A DNA stretch of 64,000 bases from Membranipora membranacea (lineage: Eukaryota; Bryozoa; Gymnolaemata; Cheilostomatida; Membraniporidae): the NCBI GenBank assembly GCA_914767715.1, contig OU612075.1, forward strand, positions 21,700,001 through 21,764,000, in the 5' to 3' direction. Numbering within the stretch: the stretch's first letter is position 1; every line of letters begins with the position of its first letter. Shown here piece by piece: positions 1-12,900 of the stretch. The notes beneath the pieces are model-generated. The model did no database searches. It saw only the letters and a list, made by a program, of their open reading frames with translations, and had not been told where the DNA came from. The position numbers and the translations under genes are program-made.

Positions 1-186
1 GCAGCTGATATTTAGCCTTTTTTTATTTGTTTGTTAGTACCATACAGCTGTTGTATATAACACTATCTTATAAGTACATGGTAAGTACCATCGATTGGTA
101 TTTGTTGATTTAGCTTATCTCCAAGTCATCAGTGTTTGTGAGACCCAAAGAGTGACAGAGATTATATCGCAATATTTTGTTTGTAG

Positions 187-3100
187 GTGAGACGCCGCAC
201 CCAGAAAAGGATGTAGAGTATATATTCGTTGTTCTGGATTTTCTTGTCGGAGTTTTGATATTTGCTACTATAGTTGGTAATGTGGGATCTATGATAACTA
301 ACATGAACCACGACAGGAGTGTGTTCACTCAGAAACTGGACGGGGTCAAAAGGTGAGTATCCTTATCCAAATAACACAGAACCTCTAGATTAATCTCAGA
401 TGGCCTAATCCAAGTAGAACAAAACTTCTCAACTTTATCACCAGACTTCTAGGCACTGGAACGTTGGAAATGGGAGCTTTTCATTTCAAACGCAAATATA
501 ACTTCCAAGTGAGAGTTAATGCACATGAGTTGTAACAGAGGGTTACCTAAGATTGCCTGATTCGTCCATCGTGCATAGCATATTGCCTTCACCGATATTA
601 ATTTCCGTATATCACAATAGCACTTTCCTTACCATTGTTGTTATCAGATGTACGGCATTTAACATAATTTGATACACTCATTCCACAATGCTGAGAAATT
701 TTTATCATACTTGCTTCATTTATTGACGAACTACCGTACCATAGTATTACAGGTCAAAACTGTGAATAATGATGTATTAACTGGAAGAAAGCAAAATTAT
801 ACAAAGAAAATTGTTATGTGCAGCTCTTGCACCACCAGGAACAACCATGGGAAAATCTGTTAACCTTCCACTAATTGTATGTTTTGCCCACATCAACAGT
901 TCATCACACTTCGGATTTAAATGATTCTAACGCAAGAAAGCTATTAATGTAGGCATAGTAACAACATCAGAAAAACCCTCTCAAATCATAATAATATACA
1001 TTATGGTTGTTTTATTCTCAGCGACAAAAAACTACTTACTTCTCTATTGTGTTTTGTGATTTGAAGAAGCACTAGCCCTACTGTCGGGAAATTTGCTTCC
1101 TTAATAACTCATTCTGGAAACGTGATAAAAAGTATGGCCGAGCGGAGATCGATCGCCTTGAGCAATGCTTAAAAATTAATTGGAACAGATAGATATGTTT
1201 TTTTTTTGTGCTCATGAGTCATGATACCAGAGACCAGATCAACGAAATATAATAAGTAAGGTTTTGCAAAGCCATAGCTCTCTATGCTCTAACAAAATAA
1301 ATTTACACTCTCAGACGAGGAGCCACTACAAAACAACCAGAGTATCATGTATCAAGGTCATTTTCGTAATAATATAACAGTGATGTTTCCTCTGGTGCTA
1401 AGCCCTGGGGCGAATACTTATTCGTTATCATTCCTATACTGAAATAAATTCTGTTTATTAGCGATATCTATTCCCTGATCATGACAAAAAATTTGGCTAA
1501 CGATCAACTCTCCTTCTTATTATTTGAAATACTTTTTATTTACATATATGGTAACTATGGTTACCTCCTAACATTAGATTTATTATTGAGATGTTTTGTT
1601 CCTTTGCTGCTGCTGTAGATACCTGAAGATAAGAAAGGTAAATCAGTCAATGGAGCGTAAGGTAATCAGCTGGTTTGATTACTTATGGACTAACAGACAG
1701 ACTCTAGATGATGACGACGTTCTGATAACTTTACCAGAAAAACTCAGGTAATGTTATAATGTATGAGCTGGTGGTGAAAGTGTGTTAATATTATATATAT
1801 ATTAATTTTTGTATTACTAGTAAAAATTGAGAGTGTGGATGGAGCATGAAATTTAAATCTGTTATATGATTATGATTATAATAAGGTGTATGAAGAATAC
1901 AGTTGAACAGTGTGTAGATGATAAAATTCAATTGGAAAATAATTTATTTGTCTCAGTGCATGTTGGTGGCTGGACTCAACCGTAGATTCATCTCATGCTT
2001 TAAAATATAAGGTATGCAAAACGAGAGCAACTTGGCGCCGTATATGAAATGAGACGGACTTGCGATTTTAACCCATATTCAAGTATGTGCAAGCATACTT
2101 AGCTGGTATACCCTGATGGCATACTTGGCTGTAGTACTTATTGTACATAACATTCTCACCAAAAAGCTGATGGTGAAAACAACTCCATCCAAACTAGCCA
2201 ATAACCGGACAAGAGCTAACTGAGATCACTCTTGAGATCATTCTTGATGTTAAAATCAGAGTTAATGGATATACTTAATTACTCCCTTGGGCCCTTCATT
2301 ACTTCAATTCTCTCTACATATTTTGACCGATGTATAAATGCCATCATATAAGGAGTCATGTAATATTTACGTGGTTCTCAAACAGGTTGAATGTCTCTTC
2401 CCAAGGTCTTTGGTGGAAGCATAATTTATTTTATTTTTTAGTTCCATTCAAATATTCAATTCAAATTCAATTTTTTGAAATATTTTAATTCAAATTTGAA
2501 TTCAATACTTAATTTAGTGAGGTTATGAAAGATGTGAGTTATTTACTTGAGCCGGAGGTCGTCAAAGATCTCCATATATAGTGGCATCTGAAGCAAGGAA
2601 ACTTATTTTAAGAATGAAGTATTCTGGGACACTGAATCATTATAATTTTAAACTTCATAGAAAGTTGCGGTACTGCAAGCAAACTCTATCAGCAACCCTC
2701 CGATAAACTGAGAGAGAAAATATCTAATATATAATATAATATATAATATTTAAAATGTAATAAATGCTATGATATGTAATGTAACATGTAACATATAATA
2801 TGTAATATATAATACTATATGATATATGAGTTGTTATTATTTCTGCAGAGCTGAGATAGCTATACATGTACACTTAGAGACACTTAAGCAGATACACTTA
2901 TTTAAGGATTGTGAGCCCGGCTTACTGGTGGAGCTGGTACTAAAACTAAAACTACAGGTGTTCAGTCCTGGTGACTATATCTGTAAGAAAGGTGATATCG
3001 GACGAGAAATGTATATCGTCAAAAGTGGAATGCTCAAGGTATGATATGATATGCTCATCTTTGAGAAAAATACTTTAATATCTCGGGTTTTAAGAATATT

Positions 3101-5519
3101 GTTGCATTACAAAAGCATTCATTGATATGAACTCATTGATTGGCGGTAAAACACATAGTATGGCAATTTTTGATGAAATTTCAAGCGTAAATAACTTTGT
3201 GTCAGTAATTGCTAAAGGTATAGCAGCATTTACATTACGCGTTGATTGACTACCCAGTAGCAACCATCTAACATTCAGGCAAGCTGCTTTATCAATGTTT
3301 CCAAAATGTAGGCTGTAGGCAGCATCACTGCAATTTTAGACCTATCAAATACAAGTAATGCTTTCTCTAATCATACGCGAATTGCCAAGTGGTTATATAG
3401 GGTCAGGTATGTTCCCCTAATTCATAACTATATATCAGTGATTGAATCCTTAATTACTTGCACATTTTCTGAATTCTATGCAATCTATATTTGACATAAG
3501 GTCTGCGGAGATGATGGCTCTATATATGCCACACTTAGCAATGGTAATGTGTTCGGTGAAATTAGTATACTAGAGATCCCAGGCAGTAAAACAGGAAACA
3601 GAAGAATGGCTAACGTAATGAGTATCGGATACTCTGACTGCTTTGTACTCAGTAAATCTGATCTGTGGAGTCTTCTAAAGGACTATCCTGTGGTAAGTTA
3701 CTATAACTAGTAAGTTGGTATGAGTAGTGATGTTACTATAACAATGGTAAGTTACTATCATTAGTAAGGTAAGTAAGTTATTTAGTTATAATAGTTGATA
3801 TTAACCTTGTAGAGGTCGGAGTCTTAGATTTGCAATAAAACCCAGTCAGTATATATTGTTAGGATATTGTTATTGATTGTCTTCTCAAGGACTACCCAGT
3901 GGTAAGTTAATATAAATGTGTGAAATTACTATAAACTGGTAAGTTACTGTAATTGGTAAGTGAGTAAAACGGGTAAGCAAGTATTACTGTAGCTTGTTAC
4001 TATAACTTGTTAGTTAATAAAAACTGAAGTAAGTTACTTTTAGTGTGATAAGTCAGTAAAACTATGGTAAGTTACCATAACACTGTGCTATGTTACTACA
4101 ACTTTGGCCACTTACTCTAACTATAGTTGGTAAATAAAACTGTGGTTACTTATTATAGTTGTTACTAATTTTGAGCTGAGGTCTGTCTTTCTGGACATTT
4201 TCTATCTCTGAACAAAAGAACCTTGCAATTACAACCAGTCATATGTTACGATACATTGCTGCTTTGTTTTCTTTAGGCGAGACAGAAGTTTTATGATAGA
4301 GGTCGTGACCTCCTAGCACTGGATAACATGCTGACTGATATAGATGCTGTATCTGATGTTAGCTCATATCTCTCCTCACCTCAAGATCACAGTAAGTTTA
4401 TCTCGAGGTTGAACGCTATCCATTAAAAAAACAAAAAAATTAAAAAGTTTTTTTCTGTACAGTAAACTGGCTTTGTAAGCTTTAAATGGCATTTGAACTC
4501 CATCTGAATCCGTAAACAAGGTATATAAGTCAACATTGTTTACTTTCTGAAATATTGCGCATGAATTTGCCTGATTATAGTACTAGAGTATAGATAGAGA
4601 AAACAAGTCTGCTAGTTAATAACTCAAAATTTAGCAGCAAAAGTGCTTCCATTTATAGATGCGTTGTACAGATAAGTAACATAGCATCTGTAAAGATGAA
4701 CCTACCTTGTACAGTGATATTGATCATGAGATTTTCTCTTGTCGTTGTTTACTCATCTGTAATAAAGCTTGGCTGTCGTGGGAGGCAATCTTATCTTATA
4801 AATCCGTTATTCGTACAAGTTTAAAGACCCAAGTTCTTTATCATTGAACCCAGACAAACAAATACATTAACTATTGTTCACCTTTTGCAATTATGGGTTT
4901 GAGATGATTCAAGAAAAAGTAAAAACTGATTCATCGAGCTGAACATGATGATGATGATGATGATGAAGTCTTATTACCTGCCATGTATACTATTGTAGCG
5001 TCCTCACTCATGGGTGTCAAGATGAAAAATATGGAAGACAATGTTGAGAATTTGGAGCGTAGCCTGTGTGACTTTGTGACCTTATATGGGCAAGAGCAAG
5101 AGGCCCTCAAAAAGAAGGTAGAGGTTTTGGAATCTCTGCTAAGTAGGCTCACTCCAACTGCTGTGCAGACCGTCCATAACGAAGTATGTTCTTCTCCTAA
5201 GCGATTATTTACTCCCAAACTCTCCCACAAACGAACTGCCAAGGTGTCAGCTAACGGTGGGAGCAGGACACTTACTCAGCTATCCAGTGTCAGTGGCGAT
5301 GTGGATTCTTGTACAGGAAGACTATCACCAAAGATCCCTCCTCACATACCAAAGAAAAAACCTCGAGGCAAATCAGCTAATCGCCCATTTTCTGATGGCA
5401 TAAAACTAGAAGATTTAGATAACGGCGGTCCAGGGCCCAAATCTAGCAAATGCAAGTCTCAAGTTAACCTGGCTATGCAATCAGAAGATGACGACGTGGT
5501 CAGAATGGACAAGCTATAA
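187..5519 (+). CDS. Cyclic-nucleotide-gated cation channel, CNGA-type, 3' part (5' end outside window)
   Basis: Exons: 187-352, 1619-1747, 2849-3038, 3501-3692, 4277-4391, 4939-5519 (TAA). All junctions are GT-AG and in phase, giving 456 residues. The first exon starts right after the pore with GETPHPEKD and runs through S6 ([20 protein letters not shown]). The C-linker follows ([10 protein letters not shown]), then the cyclic-nucleotide-binding domain with [23 protein letters not shown] and [15 protein letters not shown]. The last exon carries an acidic DDDDDD run, then a coiled coil near [13 protein letters not shown] that matches the C-terminal leucine zipper of CNGA subunits, then a basic Ser/Pro-rich tail. 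The family forms tetrameric plasma-membrane cation channels opened by cGMP or cAMP. At the position of the cGMP-discriminating Thr after GNRR the sequence has Met. The final acceptor (4937-4938) has a weak pyrimidine tract but is the only one tried that keeps phase. The S1-pore exons lie before base 1. Confidence 0.93.
2700..2830. repeat. AT-rich minisatellite in CNG intron
   Basis: Degenerate tandem units of the type taatatataa / taacatgtaa run up to 20 bp before a CNG exon acceptor. No coding potential. Confidence 0.7.
3700..4150 (+). repeat. Degenerate splice-donor-like tandem repeats in CNG intron
   Basis: The intron after the FGEISIL exon holds many scattered copies of ggtaagttactataa-like units. 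Each resembles the exon's own donor (gtaagttactataac at 3693). At 3879-3908 a longer copy includes the last 23 bases of the exon, with a few changes, followed by gtaagtt. This looks like repeated local duplication of the exon-intron junction. Confidence 0.65.
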
Positions 5520-6901
5520 ATCATCTTACACAGCAATCACAGACCCCCAGTGACTACCTCTATAACACTCACTAACAATCCAGGTATTACTTTAGAAAGG
5601 CGGACATGATACCATGGTCCATGGATCTACAAAAGCTGCCTCCAATCTACCTTCCAATAATAATATATGTGTATGTGGAGACCATCTTGTCTCACATAAT
5701 CCATACGTTTACAAACCTCAAACCTTACCAGTCAGTAAGTTCAAGGTTTCAGGAGGAGATTGGGGTTATAACATGCAGCCAGCCCCTACTCTGGTCTTCT
5801 GGTAATATATACGTATCATTACGCCCTGAGATTAACTGTCCTGCGATCATATACATGTTTGTTGAGAAGAACGTAATTTATTGATTTTTATGCAAAACGC
5901 TGGTTCTCATATTTGTTATATCTAAAATGAACTCACTGCCTTTTATATCTGGAGCATCCTCTGTACACAATGAAAAGTTCACTGTATCTCTAATTTCTTA
6001 TTCACACACGTGTCCAAAGAAGACATTTCTAAGGTTGGTGAACCCCATTCGCTCAATAATCGTTGTTTTCTAGCATTGCACTTATTATCCGCTGTTAAAT
6101 ACTCATATCAGGCTGATCGATTCGATGCAATATTCAGTTCCGTGGTTTTATTGTGTAGATTAACCATCATTGATATAAGAGAATAAATAAAATTAAAATG
6201 ATCTAGAATGAAATATTATGGTCAGACTGGCTATACTGCCATTTTTATCAAGCCTGGCGGATAACCTTTTAGATCCAGTTTTAGATTATTTTATTTTGTA
6301 AAGTGTCACTGACGTATCACAATGTTGTTGTTGGGAGTTGTTATTGGGATTGGGGTATAAAAATATGAGAAAATCTGCTGGCCCTAATTTTTGGTAAAAG
6401 GTACAGGGATTTTGGGCATGTATAGCAGTAATTTGAAATAACATCACCTCGGTTATAATAGGTTGTGTCTCCATATGTGAAATTTGTATCCACTCAACTA
6501 CATAGCTTACGGCATCACCAGAAAATTTGTCACGGAATAATAATGTTTGAAAAGTCTAGTGTGTTCTTGGAACGTTGATATATCTGTGTATGGAGATTGA
6601 TCTCCAAACTTATCATTGATGTGATTCACTAAGTTATCACATCCATGAGTTGGCCATGAATTGAAAGTGGACAACATCGATCATTAGGGGATAAAATAAT
6701 AAATGTTTATAAACTGCCATCTAGAGCCTTGTATGCTAGAAGATCATAGCCCGCAGTGTTATGAAGCTGATTTCTGATCTGATGTGATTTCTAATCAGCC
6801 TTGACCTTCAGCCATCACTTCCTAGCTGTTGCTCTGACGACATTGAAACCATAACACAGCTCAGCTTCAGCACACAGACAAACTGACTGATAGATGTGTA
6901 G
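5520..6901. other. CNG 3' UTR and intergenic spacer
   Basis: No coding exon recognised. Overlapping AATAAA motifs at 6182-6191 are the best candidate polyadenylation signals for the CNG transcript, which would give a 3' UTR of about 0.7 kb. The rest is AT-rich spacer before the next + strand gene. Confidence 0.35.
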
Positions 6902-9900
6902 ATGATGCTGAATATGTTTGATTTGCTGACAGTACTTTGCTTCCTTCCGCTGACTGAGTACGTCATCTCGAGATTATTCGCCTCAGCAGATGAGACACCA
7001 CGATTCCCACTCACAGCCTTCTTCCCTTTCTTCTACTTTGTTATCTGGTTTGTGGGTAACCTCAGCGACCCGTACTTCCTCTACAAGTTCACTAGGTTTC
7101 TCACACAGTTTCTCAATGCTGAGGAGAGCTTTGTTTACTTTATATATCTGGGCTTTGCCCTTGTTCTCTTCCAGCTTATAGCTGGGGCATGGAGGAGAAG
7201 AGCATCTATTGGTGAGTAAGATAAAAGACAATAAGTAATGACCTTTTTATCAGCTTTGTGTGACAATGATCCGAAACGACCCTCTGTATCACTAACAGGC
7301 CTTTTGAATTTGCCTTTTGTATCGACCACTGGGCTTGCACGGCCACTTGACTTGCCTGAACTGAAGAAGACTCTGCTCTGTATTGCCTCAGCGTTATATA
7401 TGTACATACATACACTGCTATATGTCGTTTTCTGTTTATTACACCTCTTGGTCTGATTCTCAGCTCGCTCTCTGGGTTACGGCTGGCTGCTGGAGTGGAT
7501 GTCATCAGAGCCATGTGAATCCTGCTTCAAGGAGAACAAATTAATATTCAGAGAGAAAGGTCATCTATTTGTCTATCACCACAACAGTATTTGGAAGGTA
7601 AGGAGGTAGAAGGAATTCTAGTCGTCGGCAGTTCAATCAAATTCGTGAGAGCACTTCTGACGGGATATCATATTGCCATACAAAATATGCCTGCATGATC
7701 ATCGAACAAATTTGTTTCAATTTATCCCATGTATTTTTGTTTTTGGACATATTTTGTAAAACATTACTATGGAGAAGAAATTGTTAGCAGATGGAAAACC
7801 ATATATACATAAAAGTTATATATTGTGAAATTTTGTACTTGATTGCGTAACCAGATTACATAGCATTAGCAAACTGGATTTCAATAATCCTAGAAATCAA
7901 ACCGTTTTTCATTTTATTACTAACAGGCAGCCGGCTCTGGTGTTCTCACCATCAAGTTAAATGACAAGATCCCAGAGTATCAACTTCTCATGAAAGCAGA
8001 GAATAATGAAGTTGTTTTGAATCAGACGATCACTCGTAAGACAGAATTTGAGAGGTCAGCAGCGAACTCCCATCGCATTTGAATTACTCAGCTTTTCCAG
8101 TCTGTCATGAATTAAGATATCGCTTAATTTCTTATGCGCTTAATTTTGAGCCTGGCCCATTTAGGAAGACGTCACTTCAGATTACTGACACTGATTATCT
8201 TCACTTACAGAGAACTTGGTAAGAATATGTTTAGGTGGAGTGGTGTAGATTACTCCACACAGCAGCCCAAGTTAATCTCTGTGTGTATACAATGGTCTGA
8301 TAAACAGACAGCTGATAGATTCGATATTACAGTGCAGCAGGCAGTACTCTCTCTAACTAACCAAGAGTTCACTAAGAGAGGCAAGAGGCCAACATACGGC
8401 ATTGGAGACACTGTGCCAACTAGAGCTAAGGTCAGCCTTTACTTCTTATAGGATAAGATTTATTTCAACCCTCTCATAAAGCATTGGAATAATGTTTTTT
8501 ATTGTAGTGGTTTGAAATTAATAATAATGCTAATTGTATCACTTTCTCGTCTTTATGTTATATTGCTTCCACAAATATCCTGTTTTCTAACCTGATGATG
8601 GAGATTTATTCTTACAAACTGTTGACATGTATACTGCGTTTGTTTTTTCAGAGTGTTCTGGATTTCAAAGACATTCCAGTTAATGATACTTATGGCGTAT
8701 CAACACCTGGAGTAAATAATAATATAGGAGTTATCCACCCTCTCAAGCAGAGCCCCTCTGGTGATTCCAGGTCATTATATTTTCACCTCAACATTTGCAA
8801 TTAATAATCATTTAACATTTTTGAAAATTTGAATCTGGAGACTAAAATTTTTTTTTTATTATGGTATATTCTTGATATGAAACATCAACTGAATTACATA
8901 AAAATTATCTCACTAGATGTGTGGCTGAACTAAACTGGCATTTTTCATTTTAAAATGTGGAATTTAATTACATCTTGTTATATGACTTGACTTATTACCT
9001 CAGGACAAAGAGACTTCCTGTTGGAGCGGTATATACAGACCTGGTATTAGACTCACGCTGTCTCCCCTACAGTAACGCACTAGCTGATCAGAGTGGTAAT
9101 AAGTACTCGTGGGATCTATTTGGCCGGAGGTACACATGTGGACCTCAGGGTCAGAAATGCTTTGAGCCGATGTTTACTAATCAGGGACAACTACTAGAAG
9201 TAGATAACTGTGGCAGCAAAAGAATAGCAGGTCAGCATTAATGTCATTATTAGGTTTATACAACTTGTGATGGATCTTGCTGACTTTTTAAAATAGTCTG
9301 ACAGATTTACCACTTATCAAATTTGTCCGGGGCCTCCAAATACGATGGATGCCCAATATCGCCTGTATTTTGAGTGATTTATTCCATTCTCTATATCAGT
9401 ACCCCTCATAAGACGAGACAACAACATGTACATACACTCAGTCTATAAAGTGGTGGGCAGGTGGACCAGGCATTTCAGTCATAGAACAATCCTTATACCG
9501 AATATCCATGTAATTATTTTAGGTGCTTTCTTAAGTCCACAAGCTGGTCTAACAGCGGCTCCATTCGGCGGTCAGCAGCAGACTGGTGCTTATGGACATA
9601 CACACAACAATGAGAGAACTGTACCAGCTCACAAACCAGGTTACACATCATTGTTAGGAACAATTCAATCAATCAAAACATTAGTTTGTGTATATATAAT
9701 AAACTGATATAAATTAAATTAAATTATCATTGTTGAGTCATATGCTCTTGTACCAGTTAGAAAACTCGATTGTCCGGTATTTGAAGAGTTGACATTTGTC
9801 CAAAAGACAAGGGAATTTGTTATTTTTTTTCTTTATTTTGTGGTTTCATGTTGTATACAATACTATATGTTGTAATTTCAGAGAGGCATCAACATCAACA

Positions 9901-12900
9901 TCATCACTCTGCGGGTAGCAGGCCTCCCCATACAGCCTCTGATGATGCTGCCAGCAATGTGAAATGTGTGGGCGGGGTTTGTACTAGAGGAGGCGCTGCT
10001 AACAGAGGAGGCGCTGCTAACAGAGGAGGCATGGCTAACAGAGGAGGATTTGGTGAAATTGGACAAGTTGACCAACAAGGAAGGAGGTACTTGTTTTGTT
10101 CAATATTTATTCACATATCTTACATTATCTATTTAATTGAAGTTTGAGATTAAAATATGACAACATGTAAGGCTCCAGTGTCAATGAGTTATCGAATTAT
10201 GGTTAGCTCTGTGATGTCCTCATACTTTACGATACTTTTATGACAGGGCTAGTAGTTATCAGACAGATCAACAAATCATCAAATTAACCCAAACTGATGG
10301 TGTAAGTTTTCAGGTATCACTATGATGTTGATGACGGAAGTCGGTATGTGTTAGATGAAAGCAATAATAAGGTTGTGGACGCTCATTATCATGGAAAGCG
10401 AGGAGGCATGAACACCAGAGGAGGCGTGGCTACCAGAGGAGGTGCGACTAACAGAGGAGGTGTGGCTACAAGAGGAAATAATGGTGAATTTGGACCAGTT
10501 GACCAACAAGGAAGGAGGTACTTATTTTGTTCAATATTTATCCCTATATCTTTTTATAATCTATTTAATCGAAGATTTGAGATTATAGTATAACAGTCAG
10601 TAAATATCTAAAGACAATAAGTTATCAAATAACGCTATCTAATAGCTTAGTCTGAGCCCCCCCCCCCTCCGGTTCTGTGACAAGTCCTCCTACTATATGA
10701 TCGGTGACAAGGTCTCTTAGTTATAAGACAAATCAATACCTAGTTCATCAGATTAACTCATACTGACGGTGTAATATTTAGATACCACTATGATGTTGAT
10801 GATGGTAGTCGGTATGTGTTAGATGAGAGCAATAATAAGGTGGTAGACGTTCATTATCACGGACAGCCGTGGCTCCGTGACATACACGGCAGAACTTATA
10901 CATATGATAACCTCGGACAGCGCTACGTTCTCGATGATAAGAGGAATCGGTTTTACGATCCTGATTACAAAGGTAACGCTCCATACCAAACAGTTTAGAT
11001 TATGTAGGCTTTACTTTAACAGAAAATCAAAGACAATAGTCAGAGAATAATACTATGTACTTGTCAAACTAGATAAACTATAAGCACATTTTTATGTTCC
11101 AGTAATATAACATATCACATAGTATCTCTAAACTAGGCTGACAGACATGTTAAACATCATCCCTTGCTGGGAGGTTACAAGCCGATACTTGCCTTATTAT
11201 GACAGGATGCCCCGGCCCTGATACTTGCCTTATTATGACAGGATGCCCCGGCCCTGATACTTGCCTTATTATGACAGGATGCCCCGCCCCCTGATACTTG
11301 CCTTATTATGACAGGATGCCCCGCCCCCTGATACTTGCCTTATTATGACAAGATACCCCGCCCCCTGATACTTACCTTATTATGACAGGATGCCCCGCCC
11401 CCTGATACTTGCCTTATTATGACAGGATGCCCTGCCCCCTGATACTTACCTTATTATGACAGGATGCCCGCCCCCTGATACTTACCTTATTATGACAGGA
11501 TGCCCCGCCCCCTGATACTTGCCTTATTATGACAGGATGACCTACCTTATTATTATGACAGGATGCCCGGCCCCAGCCCAGAGACCAGAGCACTGTTATA
11601 TCTATGATCCATGGACACAGAGTCACAGATGGTTATGCGGACCTGATGCTGACCCTCACACTCCCTGCTGTCAGACAGCTACGGGCGCTGTCGGCTGTGG
11701 GTTATATCCTGGCGGTACTGACTGTATCACTTACGGACACAGTAGGACTACTAATAGTAAGTACACTCCTGATCAACTGATCATTTTGATTCTACGCAGA
11801 ATTCCAAGATTGCATACTAAGAGTTGTAATACAGATAAGATGAGATGAGATGGGATCAAAAGACACAGCTGTCACAACAAAATTACCTTTTGTTTGCTTG
11901 CACTACACAAAGAAAGTATATGACAATAACAAACAAAAAAATGTTTGTTTGGTATTTCATATCATATTGTTTTATTTGTAGCTGACTATCAGCGACCCGC
12001 AGTGAACGGCGGTACAGTCCAGTCTGGTCCTCCTCCGCCAAGGAATCAGCAGGATCTCGTCACCCAGCAATCTCAGTACTACCAACAGCAAACATCTCAG
12101 AATCAGCAGCCACCGCAACAACCACAAAACCAAAACCCGCAGTCTAACCAACAACAACAACAGCAAAATCCGCCGGCAGCAACTGTAGCGCCACCTCCAC
12201 TTCCTCCACCACCTCCTCCTCCGCCCCCTCCTCCGGTGATACAGGCTCAGAAATCACAGGCTAAGCCTACACCACAACAGCAGGCTGCTGCCAGAACCCC
12301 ACAGGTTAAAAAGTAGGTAATGACATTAGATGGACAACTCTGTCAAATAATATGGGCTTTCATTTCTTCGAAACCTGCCTTACCTACTCACCTAATTATA
12401 TCGCCCTGTGATAAAACGATGCATATATCATTATTCAATTGTTAATATTAATATCTTCTCAGAACAGAGTCAAGAGGTGGTAGCAAATCAGCCATTGGAA
12501 GAAACTCAGCTCGATTCCAAAAACCAACGGCGTCAACAACTAGGCCACCTACTCCTTCTTCTACCAGACAGCCTACTATGTCAGCTACTAAGCGCCCACC
12601 AGGTGAGCTTAGCTCCAGTCCAAGGAGAATAATAACCATTTCTGTAAACTGCACTATACAACCTGCTACAACTGAGGAAAGAAATCTCGTAGTCAGACCT
12701 GATGAGTTGTCCTCTTTGTTGGGAAGGACCGCACCTCCATCATATTATAAAATTGTCCTAACACAAGAACACTGTTAATTAATTTTAATAAACAGGGTTT
12801 TAAATATGAGAAACACTAACCATATTACCAAACCTATTTATATTATATTTCCATGTAATGTGATGATTGACAGTGCAGACACAGTGATAGTACCTGTAAA

